A stretch of DNA of 64,000 nt from Bacillota bacterium (GTDB taxonomy: Bacteria; Bacillota; Clostridia; Tissierellales; Tissierellaceae), in contig JAEWGC010000023.1 in NCBI GenBank assembly GCA_023388495.1, forward strand, positions 11,181 through 75,180. The letters are read 5' to 3'. Position numbers and translations under genes: made by a program. The notes beneath the pieces were generated by a model. It ran no database searches and was not told where the DNA came from. It saw nothing but the letters and a program-made list of their open reading frames with translations. Below are positions 25,422 to 33,428 of the stretch, one piece after another (position 1 is the stretch's first letter; each line of letters starts with the position of its first letter).

Positions 25422-25949
25422 ACCATATTTTTTAGTTTTAGAATCCATAAATATTGGTAGCTGTGGAGTATAAAATGTAAATAATATAAAAATACATCCT
25501 ATTAGTATAAACAAAAACAATCCAATACTTTCTATTGTCCTATTAATCTGTGATTTCATTATTTTTAGACTAAGAAGCTGACAAATTATAGCTCCAATTA
25601 CAAAGGAACCAATATCCATAAAAAGAAGAGGTTTTTTTGTTACCCATGTATATGTGTAAAATACTATAAGGATAAATAACTCCATAGAAATAAATCCAAT
25701 GGTTTTAGCAAAGAAAAAGTTAGCTACTTTTTTTCGAACAAACCAATATTCTACGATGGAGAAAACCAAAAGAGAGAAGTATCCTAATTTAAGATGCTCC
25801 CAAACACTTTCATTTACTGCGCTAAAGGCTCCAACTATAGGAGATTTTCCAGACCATTCATAAGTAAAATGGAGAATAGACCCGACTACAATAATCCAAA
25901 GTATCCCCCAGAGTTCCCACTTTCTTACACTTCTGTAACCATTAAACAT
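25416..25949 (-). CDS. Small polytopic membrane protein (DUF6512-like)
   Basis: A 177-residue integral membrane protein with about five to six hydrophobic segments. The N-terminal part has SILHFTYEWSGKSPIVGAF followed by NESVWEHLKLGYF, a pattern I associate with DUF6512 proteins; the conserved H, E and W residues there may form a site inside the membrane. Function unknown. The start is well supported by AGGAGGGCGA. It is transcribed alone, divergent from the radical SAM gene. Confidence 0.6.
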   Translation of the reverse strand: MFNGYRSVRKWELWGILWIIVVGSILHFTYEWSGKSPIVGAFSAVNESVWEHLKLGYFSLLVFSIVEYWFVRKKVANFFFAKTIGFISMELFILIVFYTYTWVTKKPLLFMDIGSFVIGAIICQLLSLKIMKSQINRTIESIGLFLFILIGCIFILFTFYTPQLPIFMDSKTKKYGI

Positions 25950-26106
25950 ATAATCGCCCTCCTAATAGTATTATTTCCATATTATGCGAAAAAATAATAT
26001 AAGATATTAAAATAAGGGAAAGACCAGAATTATTAACTATTTCTAGTAAATATAGTATAATATTAGGAAAAAATAAACATTATCTATGTTTAAGGAGTAA
26101 ATTACA

Positions 26107-27018
26107 ATGTCAAAAAGATATAATACATTAAATGAAGAACTAAAGCGGGAATTTGGCAATAAGGTAATGAAATTGTCATTAGATGGTGGATTTACTTGTC
26201 CAAATAGGGATGGAACAGTAGGGACTAGGGGCTGCATATTTTGTGGAGATGAAGGATCTGGAGAATTTGCGGGGACAAGAACTGTTTCTATAGAAGAACA
26301 GGTAGAGGAACAAAAAAAACTTCTATCAAAGAAATGGGATACAGATAAATATATAATATATTTTCAAAACTTTACTAATACCTATGGTCCTATTGAAAAG
26401 TTAAAATCACTATATTATAAAGCTATAGATATCCAAGGAGTAGTAGGTCTTGCAATAGCTACAAGACCTGATTGCTTAGATGAAAATGTTCTTGATTTGT
26501 TATCTGAAATAAATAATAAAACCTATTTATGGGTTGAACTAGGCCTTCAAACAATTCATGAAGAGTCTGCTAGCTTTATAAGACGTGGATATCCTTTGAA
26601 GGTATATGATAAGGCTATATATGAGTTAAAAAGGAGAAATATTAAAGTAGTTACTCATGTAATACTAGGATTACCGGGAGAGAATAAAGAAGAAATCCTT
26701 GATACTGTAAGATATGTTGCTAGCACAAATACTTGGGGTATAAAACTTCATTCTCTTTATATACAAAGAGATACAGATTTATATGATTTCTATGTAAAAA
26801 AACCATTTTCGTTAATGAATAGAGAACAATATGTGTCCTTAGTAGTAGATGCTCTTGAATTACTTCCCAAGGATATGGTAATTCATAGAGTAACTGGAGA
26901 TGGAAAAAGGGAATTGCTTCACGAGCCCAAATGGAGTTTAGATAAGTTAAAAGTATTATCTATGATAGACAAGGAACTTAAACTTAGAGATTCCTACCAA
27001 GGAAAAAATAAAATATGA
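26107..27018 (+). CDS. TIGR01212/YhcC-type radical SAM protein
   Basis: A 303-residue radical SAM enzyme of the YhcC/YtqA family. The [4Fe-4S] cysteines are in the N-terminal CPNRDGTVGTRGCIFC (C-x11-C-x2-C, the spacing of this family rather than CxxxCxxC). Further marks are GLQTIHEES and THVILGLPGE. The family is widespread and has been linked to nucleic acid or RNA modification, but I cannot state a reaction from sequence. TAAGGAG precedes the ATG. Appears monocistronic. Confidence 0.85.
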   Translation: MSKRYNTLNEELKREFGNKVMKLSLDGGFTCPNRDGTVGTRGCIFCGDEGSGEFAGTRTVSIEEQVEEQKKLLSKKWDTDKYIIYFQNFTNTYGPIEKLKSLYYKAIDIQGVVGLAIATRPDCLDENVLDLLSEINNKTYLWVELGLQTIHEESASFIRRGYPLKVYDKAIYELKRRNIKVVTHVILGLPGENKEEILDTVRYVASTNTWGIKLHSLYIQRDTDLYDFYVKKPFSLMNREQYVSLVVDALELLPKDMVIHRVTGDGKRELLHEPKWSLDKLKVLSMIDKELKLRDSYQGKNKI

Positions 27019-27040
27019 TTTTTTAAAACTAGACACAGTA

Positions 27041-27068
27041 ACCCTTAATCACATCTTTGCATAGTATA
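27041..27068 (+). promoter_or_regulatory. Possible sigma-K-type sporulation promoter before the LysM gene
   Basis: AC (27041-27042), 17 bases, then CATAGTATA (27060-27068) fits AC-N17-CATAnnnTA described for sigma-K. A second CATAnnnTA (27075-27083) has no matching -35. Short, AT-rich motifs occur by chance, so this is tentative, but it fits a spore-coat-like LysM protein without a signal peptide. Confidence 0.35.
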
Positions 27069-27103
27069 TTAATGCATAGAATAATGAAAGAAGGGTGGTA
27101 AGT

Positions 27104-28357
27104 ATGAGTAACAATAGAACATGTCCGACAGGAAGTTTTTCCTATACAATTAAATCGGGCGATACGCTTTATAAATTAGCAATCACATATAACACAACAG
27201 TAGAAGCAATAATGGCGATAAACCCAGGAATCAATCCAAACAATTTACAAATAGGCCAAAGAATTTGTATACCTGGAACTGGACCTACTCCGCCAAGACA
27301 ATGTCCATCAGGCAGTTTTCCTTACACAATAAAATCAGGAGACACACTATATAAACTAGCAATCACATATAATACAACAGTAGAAGCAATAATGGCAATA
27401 AACCCAGGAATTAATCCAAATAACTTACAAATAGGTCAAGTGATTTGTATACCACAGACGACACCTCCGCCAACACAATGTCCATCAGGAAGTTTTCCTT
27501 ATACAATAAAATCAGGAGACACACTATATTTATTAGCAATTAGATATAATACAACAGTAGAAGCAATAATGGCAATAAATCCAGGAATTAATCCAAATAA
27601 CTTACAAATAGGTCAAGTGATTTGTATACCACAGACGACACCTCCGCCACCAACATGCCCAGTGGGAAGCTTTGCTTATACAATCAAATCAGGAGATACT
27701 CTTTATATGCTAGCAATCACATATAATACAACAGTAGAAGCAATATTGGCATTAAATCCAGGACTAAATCCAAATAATCTACAAATAGGTCAAGTGATTT
27801 GTATTCCAAGAAGCGGGCCTACGCCACCAACATGTAATGGAGTATATTATACAGTAAGACCAGGAGACACACTATTTAGTATTGCAATGATGTTTAATGT
27901 ACCTTTAGCTACCCTTATTGCGGCTAATCCAGGAGTAGACCCAAATAATCTTCAGGTAGGCCAGTTAATTTGTATTCCTAGGGTAGAGCCACCACCAATT
28001 TCCTGTCCAGGAGGAACAGTATATGTAATAAGGGAAAATGACAACTTGGCGACAATACTATTGAGATTTAATGTATCTGTAATGGACCTAATGGCAGCTA
28101 ATCCAAATATGAACTGGGATAATCTCACTCCAGGGCAACAAATTTGTATAATGCCTCATATGGATATGGGATGCCCGTGTCCCTCGGGGAGTAAGAAGTA
28201 TACAATAGTTCAAGCAGATATACCTCAAAGTGGAGCTACAGTAGTAGCATTAGCACAAAAATTTAATATATCTGTTTCAGCATTAATGATGATGAATCCA
28301 AACTTAACTCCATCAGACTTTGTAGTAGGCAAAATGATTTGTGTTCCAAACATGTAA
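27104..28357 (+). CDS. Seven-LysM peptidoglycan/spore-binding protein
   Basis: A 417-residue protein built almost only from LysM repeats separated by proline-rich linkers: six repeats of about 55-60 residues plus a seventh, more divergent one at the end. The first four are nearly identical (YTIKSGDTLYKLAITYNTTV, then PNNLQIGQ and ICIP), and the DNA is nearly identical too. Cysteines at both ends of each repeat (GQxICIP and the following CP-G) suggest disulfides. There is no signal peptide or enzymatic domain, so it may be a spore coat or cortex protein rather than a secreted hydrolase. A GTG at 27095 is in frame, but AAGGGTGG fits the ATG at 27104. Confidence 0.85.
   Translation: MSNNRTCPTGSFSYTIKSGDTLYKLAITYNTTVEAIMAINPGINPNNLQIGQRICIPGTGPTPPRQCPSGSFPYTIKSGDTLYKLAITYNTTVEAIMAINPGINPNNLQIGQVICIPQTTPPPTQCPSGSFPYTIKSGDTLYLLAIRYNTTVEAIMAINPGINPNNLQIGQVICIPQTTPPPPTCPVGSFAYTIKSGDTLYMLAITYNTTVEAILALNPGLNPNNLQIGQVICIPRSGPTPPTCNGVYYTVRPGDTLFSIAMMFNVPLATLIAANPGVDPNNLQVGQLICIPRVEPPPISCPGGTVYVIRENDNLATILLRFNVSVMDLMAANPNMNWDNLTPGQQICIMPHMDMGCPCPSGSKKYTIVQADIPQSGATVVALAQKFNISVSALMMMNPNLTPSDFVVGKMICVPNM
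27122..27825 (+). repeat. Tandem near-identical LysM-coding repeats (about 177 bp unit, 4 copies)
   Basis: Copies begin near 27122, 27302, 27479 and 27656. Copies 2 and 3 share long identical blocks (for example the ACAACAGTAGAAGCAATAAT stretch and the linker), so the array is recent or kept uniform by gene conversion, and copy number may vary between strains. Confidence 0.8.
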
Positions 28358-28360
28358 TTT

Positions 28361-28384
28361 AAAGCCCCCAATTGGGGGCTTTTT
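28361..28384. terminator. Bidirectional intrinsic terminator
   Basis: AAAGCCCCCAA / TTGGGGGCTTT forms a GC-rich palindrome followed by TTTT, between the LysM gene and the converging CPBP protease gene, whose stop codon it overlaps. Confidence 0.85.
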
Positions 28385-29240
28385 AAATGGAAAAAATTAT
28401 TAAAATACTAAATCCTAAAAATATAATTATAGACAAGAATAATGGGAAAGTAAAAATCCTTTCAGTAGATAATTCAACATTCTCTTTAATATTTCTATTA
28501 TTTACTTTAAATAATAAACGGATCAAGCTAATAGCAAATATAATTCCAAACAATGCAGATATTCCTAGTGAAAAGAAATTTGTACTCTCTACATACTGAA
28601 TACTAGAATCTATAGGAAATAAATAATTAACAATTAAAGGAAGACCATTGTTTATTACATGAATAAACATTCCTGCAAAAATTGAATTAGTAGCAAATAC
28701 TACAATTGAAGAGATAAACCCTGCTATAAAGGTATGGAAGAATTGGAATGAATTTAGATGTAACATTCCAAACATAAGACCATTCATGGCTGCTGCCACA
28801 ATCTTAGACTTATTTCTATAACCATCCAATATAATTCCCCTCATTAGAATTTCCTCTAAAATAGCAGGAGTCATAGCAACAAAGAAAAAATTAATAATAA
28901 AGGATTCGTGGGAATCCTGAGAAACTATATCTGCTAAGGTGCTTCCGAAAAAATGAACATATAATTCCACTAAGAAGAATAGAAGGGGTAATGAGGTTAG
29001 CCATATAAGAAATATGATTAATCCACTACTAAAATTTAATGTATCAGGTTTCAATATTCTTTCTGCGTTAGATTTATTGATAAATAAATATATACTAATG
29101 GGAATTAAGAATGCTACATATTGATAGAAATTCTCTGGTATGGGAAGAAATTGAACTAAAATAGACCATACAATAGTTACAAGAAAAAACCAATTTATCT
29201 TAGATATGGGTCTTTCTTCTCTCAATACCTTAATATCCAT
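28383..29240 (-). CDS. CPBP family intramembrane metalloprotease
   Basis: Polytopic membrane protein (285 residues, about eight helices) of the CAAX protease/bacteriocin-processing (Abi) family. Active-site motifs are present: EEILMRG (EExxxR), the FGMLH segment and HTFIAGF with the conserved histidines. Such proteins cleave within or near the membrane; some give self-immunity to bacteriocins. No bacteriocin gene is adjacent. AGGAGGTGA before the ATG supports the start. Transcribed alone. Confidence 0.87.
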   Translation of the reverse strand: MDIKVLREERPISKINWFFLVTIVWSILVQFLPIPENFYQYVAFLIPISIYLFINKSNAERILKPDTLNFSSGLIIFLIWLTSLPLLFFLVELYVHFFGSTLADIVSQDSHESFIINFFFVAMTPAILEEILMRGIILDGYRNKSKIVAAAMNGLMFGMLHLNSFQFFHTFIAGFISSIVVFATNSIFAGMFIHVINNGLPLIVNYLFPIDSSIQYVESTNFFSLGISALFGIIFAISLIRLLFKVNNRNIKENVELSTERIFTFPLFLSIIIFLGFSILIIFSI

Positions 29241-29285
29241 ACAATCACCTCCTATTATATACCTATACTATTGTACAATAAAATA

Positions 29286-29308
29286 GACAAAATATAAATC
29301 ATTTTGTC
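29286..29308. promoter_or_regulatory. Inverted repeat GACAAAAT-N7-ATTTTGTC
   Basis: An 8-bp perfect dyad in the divergent region between the CPBP protease gene (46 bases away) and a lipoprotein gene. It could be an operator for either; no T-tract, so not a terminator. The binder is unknown. Confidence 0.35.
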
Positions 29309-29407
29309 CTGGTATATTTGTAATTAAATTGTAACGACTTAATATTAAGAATATGCTATAGTTTGGGTATAATGATAGTAATTAAAAAATATGAAAGTGG
29401 TGATTAT

Positions 29408-30370
29408 ATGAAAAAAAGGATAAATATATTTATAATTCTTATAGTATTAGTTTTAGTCGCAACCCTTTCTGGGTGTAAAAAGAAAGACTTGGAAACTACG
29501 GATCCCGTAAATGGATCAACTAATGGTATGGAAGATTCCGGTGATAAGGAAAAGACTAGGGAACAGATAATGTCTGAATTTGATAATATACTAGTAAAAG
29601 GTAAGTTAGAGGAAGTAATAGAATTTATAGATGAAAATATAACTAAACTTTCTCAGATAGAAGGGGACAAGATGGTATCAGAGTTAGAAGGTATTCTCTA
29701 TAAGTCCTTAGATGCTACAACAGATAAAATTCTTCAAGGGGATACTAATGGAGAACTAATGAGAATTGCAGGAACAGAACTTTTCTTTCCTGAAGATAAA
29801 ATAAAGGATATACAAGATGAAAAGTTTCGTGAAGAGATAACAAAAATAATAAATAGTAAATATAAACTTATAAACTTAGAAGAAAGCTATTATCCAATAC
29901 CTGATTACGAGAAAATGAAACAATATAATAGTTATATTTCAGATGAAATAAAGGAATATATTGAAATTAAGGCAATAGATTCAAATGAGCCAGTAGCAGT
30001 AGATGCGGGACTAAGAATTACCTATGATGACTTGGCAAGCCGAATAGTAAAAATCGAGAAATATATTGAAAAATATTCTGGTGGTCAGAAATATGAGGAA
30101 ATGCTAGGAAATTATAAAAATAAACTGGCTATATACCTAGGAGGATTAGATAATACTCCAATTGCAGATTATCAAACGAAAAAGATCTTTGACGATGTAT
30201 TAGAAAGCTATAAAAAGACTTCCAATATAAAAGACTCATCTACTGCATTTGTAGTAAAGAAATATATTTCTGCTATTGAAGAAAATGACTTAGTAGTGAA
30301 TAAGGCTGTAGAGGATAAAGTTGTATCAATTGTAAATGAGGCATTGGCACTATTAGAAGTAAGTAAATAA
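29408..30370 (+). CDS. Predicted lipoprotein of unknown function
   Basis: A 320-residue product with a clear lipoprotein signal: MKKRIN, a hydrophobic core and the lipobox TLSGC at about residue 23, followed by a lysine-rich then acidic linker. The rest is helical and charged with no enzymatic motif I recognise. An upstream in-frame start at 29363 would add 15 residues and spoil the signal peptide; AAAGTGGTGA fits the ATG at 29408. A single gene closed by a terminator. Probably anchored on the outer face of the membrane. Confidence 0.7.
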   Translation: MKKRINIFIILIVLVLVATLSGCKKKDLETTDPVNGSTNGMEDSGDKEKTREQIMSEFDNILVKGKLEEVIEFIDENITKLSQIEGDKMVSELEGILYKSLDATTDKILQGDTNGELMRIAGTELFFPEDKIKDIQDEKFREEITKIINSKYKLINLEESYYPIPDYEKMKQYNSYISDEIKEYIEIKAIDSNEPVAVDAGLRITYDDLASRIVKIEKYIEKYSGGQKYEEMLGNYKNKLAIYLGGLDNTPIADYQTKKIFDDVLESYKKTSNIKDSSTAFVVKKYISAIEENDLVVNKAVEDKVVSIVNEALALLEVSK

Positions 30371-30397
30371 AAATCGCCCTAAAAATGGGCGATTTTT
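30370..30397 (+). terminator. Intrinsic terminator after the lipoprotein gene
   Basis: Stem AAAATCGCCC / GGGCGATTTT with a 7-base loop and a following T-run. Confidence 0.85.
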
Positions 30398-30463
30398 TAT
30401 TTTTTAATTATATTAATATTTAAGGGGTATCATATACATTAAATAGAGTGTAGGAGTGATGAG

Positions 30464-31687
30464 ATGAGTGAATTAATAAATAACAGAGAATATAGACAAG
30501 AGAAGTTAAAAGAAGTCATAAGAGAGCTTCATGAAGGCAAGACAGTAGAAGAAGTAAGAGAAAAATTTGCAGAAGTAATAGAAGGCGTATCTGCCAAGGA
30601 AATATCTATGATGGAGGTAGAACTTGTAAAGGAAGGACTTCCTATAGAGGAAATCCAAAATCTTTGTAATGTTCACGCAGCTGTATTTAAAGGTTCTATA
30701 GAAGAAATTCATCATCCTGAGGAAGTTCCAGGACATCCTATTTATACAATGAGAGAGGAAAATAAGGCTATAGAAGAATTTATAGAAAATAAAATAAGAC
30801 TTAATCTAAGTAGATTTAAAAATGATGATTCAGATGAAAATAGATTTACCTTAATTGCTGACATAAATTTACTTTGGGATATAGATAAGCATTATAGTAG
30901 AAAGGAAAACTTGATATTTCCTTACTTAGAGAGGTATGGTATTACCTCACCGCCTAAGGTTATGTGGGGTGTAGATGATGATATTAGGGCTATGATAAAG
31001 GATTTTAAACTAAGCTTAACAACATATAAGGGAAATAAAGATGAAGTGTTAGAAAAGGCAGAAAAGGCTCTAAATGAAATAAAGGAAATGATATACAAAG
31101 AGGAGAAAATACTATTTCCCATGTGTTTAGAGACTCTTACAGAAGATGAATGGATAAAGATATATGATGAATCTGATGAAATTGGTTATGCACTAATAGC
31201 TCCTGAATCAAAATGGAATAGAGCTAGAGTAAATATAGAGGAAAAGGCAAATGAAGAGACAAAAGGTGGAAAAGTAGATGATGGATATATAAAATTTGAA
31301 ACAGGAATCTTATCCTCTAAGGAAATTAGTTGTATATTAAATACTATACCGGGAGATATGACCTTTGTGGATAAGGATAATATAGTAAAATACTTCTCCC
31401 AAGGGAAGGAAAGAATATTTGCTAGGACCAAGGCTGTAATTGGTAGATCTGTTGAAAACTGTCATCCTCCCGCATCTGTAAATGTAGTAGATAAATTAGT
31501 GGATGATCTTAGAACAGGAAAGAAAGATAATGAAAGTTTCTGGATTAAAATGGGAGATAAATATGTAATGATTAATTATTTTGCAGTAAGAGATGAAAAT
31601 GGAGAATTTTTAGGGACACTAGAATTCTCACAGGATATAGCTCCTATTCAAGCTATTGCAGGGGAAAAGAGATTAATATCAGAATAA
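30464..31687 (+). CDS. DUF438 - hemerythrin - PAS sensor protein
   Basis: A 407-residue cytoplasmic protein with three parts: DUF438 (about 10-80, LHEGKTVEEVREKFAEVIEG and CNVHAAVFKGSIEEIH), a hemerythrin HHE region (about 85-240, with GHPIYTMREENKAIEEFI, DKHYSRKENLIFPYLE and KEEKILFPMCLETL as iron-ligand candidates) and a C-terminal PAS domain (about 285-400, IPGDMTFVDKDNIVKYF and GRSVENCHPP). The combination suggests a sensor of oxygen, NO or redox state. No output domain is attached, so it must act through partners. GGAGTGATGAG precedes the ATG. Monocistronic. Confidence 0.87.
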   Translation: MSELINNREYRQEKLKEVIRELHEGKTVEEVREKFAEVIEGVSAKEISMMEVELVKEGLPIEEIQNLCNVHAAVFKGSIEEIHHPEEVPGHPIYTMREENKAIEEFIENKIRLNLSRFKNDDSDENRFTLIADINLLWDIDKHYSRKENLIFPYLERYGITSPPKVMWGVDDDIRAMIKDFKLSLTTYKGNKDEVLEKAEKALNEIKEMIYKEEKILFPMCLETLTEDEWIKIYDESDEIGYALIAPESKWNRARVNIEEKANEETKGGKVDDGYIKFETGILSSKEISCILNTIPGDMTFVDKDNIVKYFSQGKERIFARTKAVIGRSVENCHPPASVNVVDKLVDDLRTGKKDNESFWIKMGDKYVMINYFAVRDENGEFLGTLEFSQDIAPIQAIAGEKRLISE

Positions 31688-31719
31688 AATAAATACCACC
31701 CTAGGGTGGTATTTATTTT
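31686..31719. terminator. Bidirectional intrinsic terminator (34-bp palindrome)
   Basis: Arms 31686-31702 and 31703-31719 are exact reverse complements (core ACCACCCTAGGGTGGT) with A- and T-tracts, between the DUF438 gene and the converging C_GCAxxG_C_C gene. Confidence 0.85.
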
Positions 31720-32197
31720 ATTCTGCTGTTTCTTCGGCAACTTCTATTTGTCCATCCTCTATTAATTTTGCTGCAACCCATTCTGCAACTTTTCCAGTTA
31801 TCTCAATACAATGTTTCTTTCTCTCTGGACTCATGAAATTATCACCAGCCCATTGTCTAGTAATAACTCTACAGCAAGTTGCTCCATACTCTTCTTTTAT
31901 AAAGTCATGTAATGCTGCCGCAATAGGGAACATTTTTTCATTCATAGGTTCTCCATGAACTCTACCATAAGCCATACCAAGTGCCATTTGTCCACCGCTT
32001 ACTGCACCACATAGACATCCGGATTTACCCATGCCTATTGGAAAGCCTGATGCCATTTTTACAATATTATTATCATATGGATTACCTAATAAGTTATTAA
32101 TAGTTTGAGCTACTGCCTCTGAGCAGAAAAACTCCCCTCTTCTAAAATATCCTTCTGCTTCTTCTTTAACATTATCTAATAATTCTTCTCTTGTCAT
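31718..32197 (-). CDS. C_GCAxxG_C_C family (putative redox/metal) protein
   Basis: A 159-residue soluble protein of the C_GCAxxG_C_C family, which is defined by conserved cysteines and thought to be redox-active or metal-binding. The cysteines seen are FFCSEAV, KSGCLCGAVSGG and ATCCRV, plus one near the C-terminus (KKHCIEIT). Reaction unknown. It lies 29 bases downstream of a TDT-type transporter on the same strand with AGGAGGT, so the two probably form an operon and handle one compound or metal. Confidence 0.82.
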   Translation of the reverse strand: MTREELLDNVKEEAEGYFRRGEFFCSEAVAQTINNLLGNPYDNNIVKMASGFPIGMGKSGCLCGAVSGGQMALGMAYGRVHGEPMNEKMFPIAAALHDFIKEEYGATCCRVITRQWAGDNFMSPERKKHCIEITGKVAEWVAAKLIEDGQIEVAEETAE

Positions 32198-32226
32198 TTT
32201 AAAATACCTCCTTAAATTTCTTTGTG

Positions 32227-33156
32227 TTATTTTGCAGTTTCAGTTTTAGCAAATAAAAAGCCTATATATCTGGCTAATACATAAAGTACAATTGCAACAG
32301 CTATTAATTCTTCAAATTTCACTACATATTTTAACATTGCTATTGGTTTTTCAGCTTTGATTAAAAATCCATTAGTTAATTTAATAGAGATTGCACTAAT
32401 CACCAAGGGGAATGTAAAAGCTGAATAAGAGGGATAAAACTTTAATTTAAGTAATTTTGGTAATTGTAGCAATACAAATAAATATGAAAGCTGCGATAAA
32501 GCTACTAAGAACCAAACCATAAGCATGTTTTTATCTCCGAATGAATTCATATAACCTGCTAAACAAAGGGCAACAGGTGCAGTAAAAATTGCAAGTGTTG
32601 GCAATGCAGGCTCAGGCATTTCTTTAACCTTAATAATTCTTTTAAGAACTATTGGTAACAATACAAAATAAGATATTAAACCAAACCAAAATAAAAGTTT
32701 TCCGATATTTGCTTTTTCAAATGCAGGAGCAGTTACAGATCCTACTACTATACCAACATAAACTATGAACCAAGATGGAAAAACTTTTTTGATGTTAAAG
32801 TTAAAAACATATTTTCTTGTAAAAGATATAATAAGAATAACATGGAGAAATAATCCGATAATCCATATACTAAATGCTAATGACACTGCAAAGGGCTTAA
32901 GATATGTAGCTAGAAGCATAATTCCCATAGAAAGAGTAGGAAAAACACTTGCAACTATTGGATTTTCTAAAGCTTCAGAAACACCCTTTGGAAACATAAT
33001 GATTTTAACTAACACAAGAACTAAAATGATTGCTGATAATAAACCAAAGATATTTCTGTAGAGCTCTCCATAAGATAGTACCAAGTTTCCAGTAGCTGCT
33101 AAAGCTAGCATTAGACCAACTATTGGTATTGGCAATTTTTTAATAATCTCTTTCAT
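32227..33156 (-). CDS. TDT/SLAC1-type (TehA-like) membrane transporter
   Basis: Polytopic membrane protein of 309 residues with ten predicted helices, of the tellurite-resistance/dicarboxylate transporter family. It begins KKLPIPIVGLMLALAATGNL, the family's first helix, and includes FPTLSMGIMLLATYLKP, MPEPALPTLAIFTAPVALCL and YPSYSAFTFPLVISA, typical of TehA-like anion channels. The start at 33156 is chosen because GGAGAG lies 6 bases before it; the longer frame (to 33213) has no ribosome binding site. Substrate probably a small anion. Operon with the C_GCAxxG_C_C gene; divergent from the YjiH-like gene. Confidence 0.83.
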   Translation of the reverse strand: MKEIIKKLPIPIVGLMLALAATGNLVLSYGELYRNIFGLLSAIILVLVLVKIIMFPKGVSEALENPIVASVFPTLSMGIMLLATYLKPFAVSLAFSIWIIGLFLHVILIISFTRKYVFNFNIKKVFPSWFIVYVGIVVGSVTAPAFEKANIGKLLFWFGLISYFVLLPIVLKRIIKVKEMPEPALPTLAIFTAPVALCLAGYMNSFGDKNMLMVWFLVALSQLSYLFVLLQLPKLLKLKFYPSYSAFTFPLVISAISIKLTNGFLIKAEKPIAMLKYVVKFEELIAVAIVLYVLARYIGFLFAKTETAK

Positions 33157-33340
33157 CTGCATCTCTCCTTTTCCTTTAGATTCAAACAATATTTTCCTTA
33201 GATAGGCTATCATACTAATATTATAAAATCCAATAGATAATATTTATAATAAATAAATTACTATAGATGAAATATTAATTAAGTTATATTGAATGATCTA
33301 CATGAAATTTAAGAAAATTTTAAATATTCGCGTACTTTTC

Positions 33341-33386
33341 TTGAATTTAGTGATATTTAATGATATTATAATAATAATATCATTAA
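33341..33386 (+). promoter_or_regulatory. Promoter with 12-bp dyad over the -10 and start
   Basis: TTGAAT (33341-33346), 17 bases, TATTAT (33364-33369). The dyad TTAATGATATTA-N6-TAATATCATTAA (33357-33386) covers the -10 and the expected start, the position of a repressor site. It controls the YjiH-like gene that begins 42 bases further on. Confidence 0.55.
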
Positions 33387-33428
33387 AGGAGGGTAGTATT
33401 AAGCTAAAAATTTGAGAGGGGGATTCTT

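Noticed and set aside
27122..27825. Regular repeats that might be taken for a CRISPR-like array
   Set aside because: The unit is about 177 bp, stays in one reading frame and encodes LysM domains; there are no short repeats with unique spacers.
33305..33319. CodY-box-like AAATTTAAGAAAATT before the YjiH-like gene
   Set aside because: Two mismatches to AATTTTCWGAAAATT in very AT-rich DNA; such matches are expected by chance.
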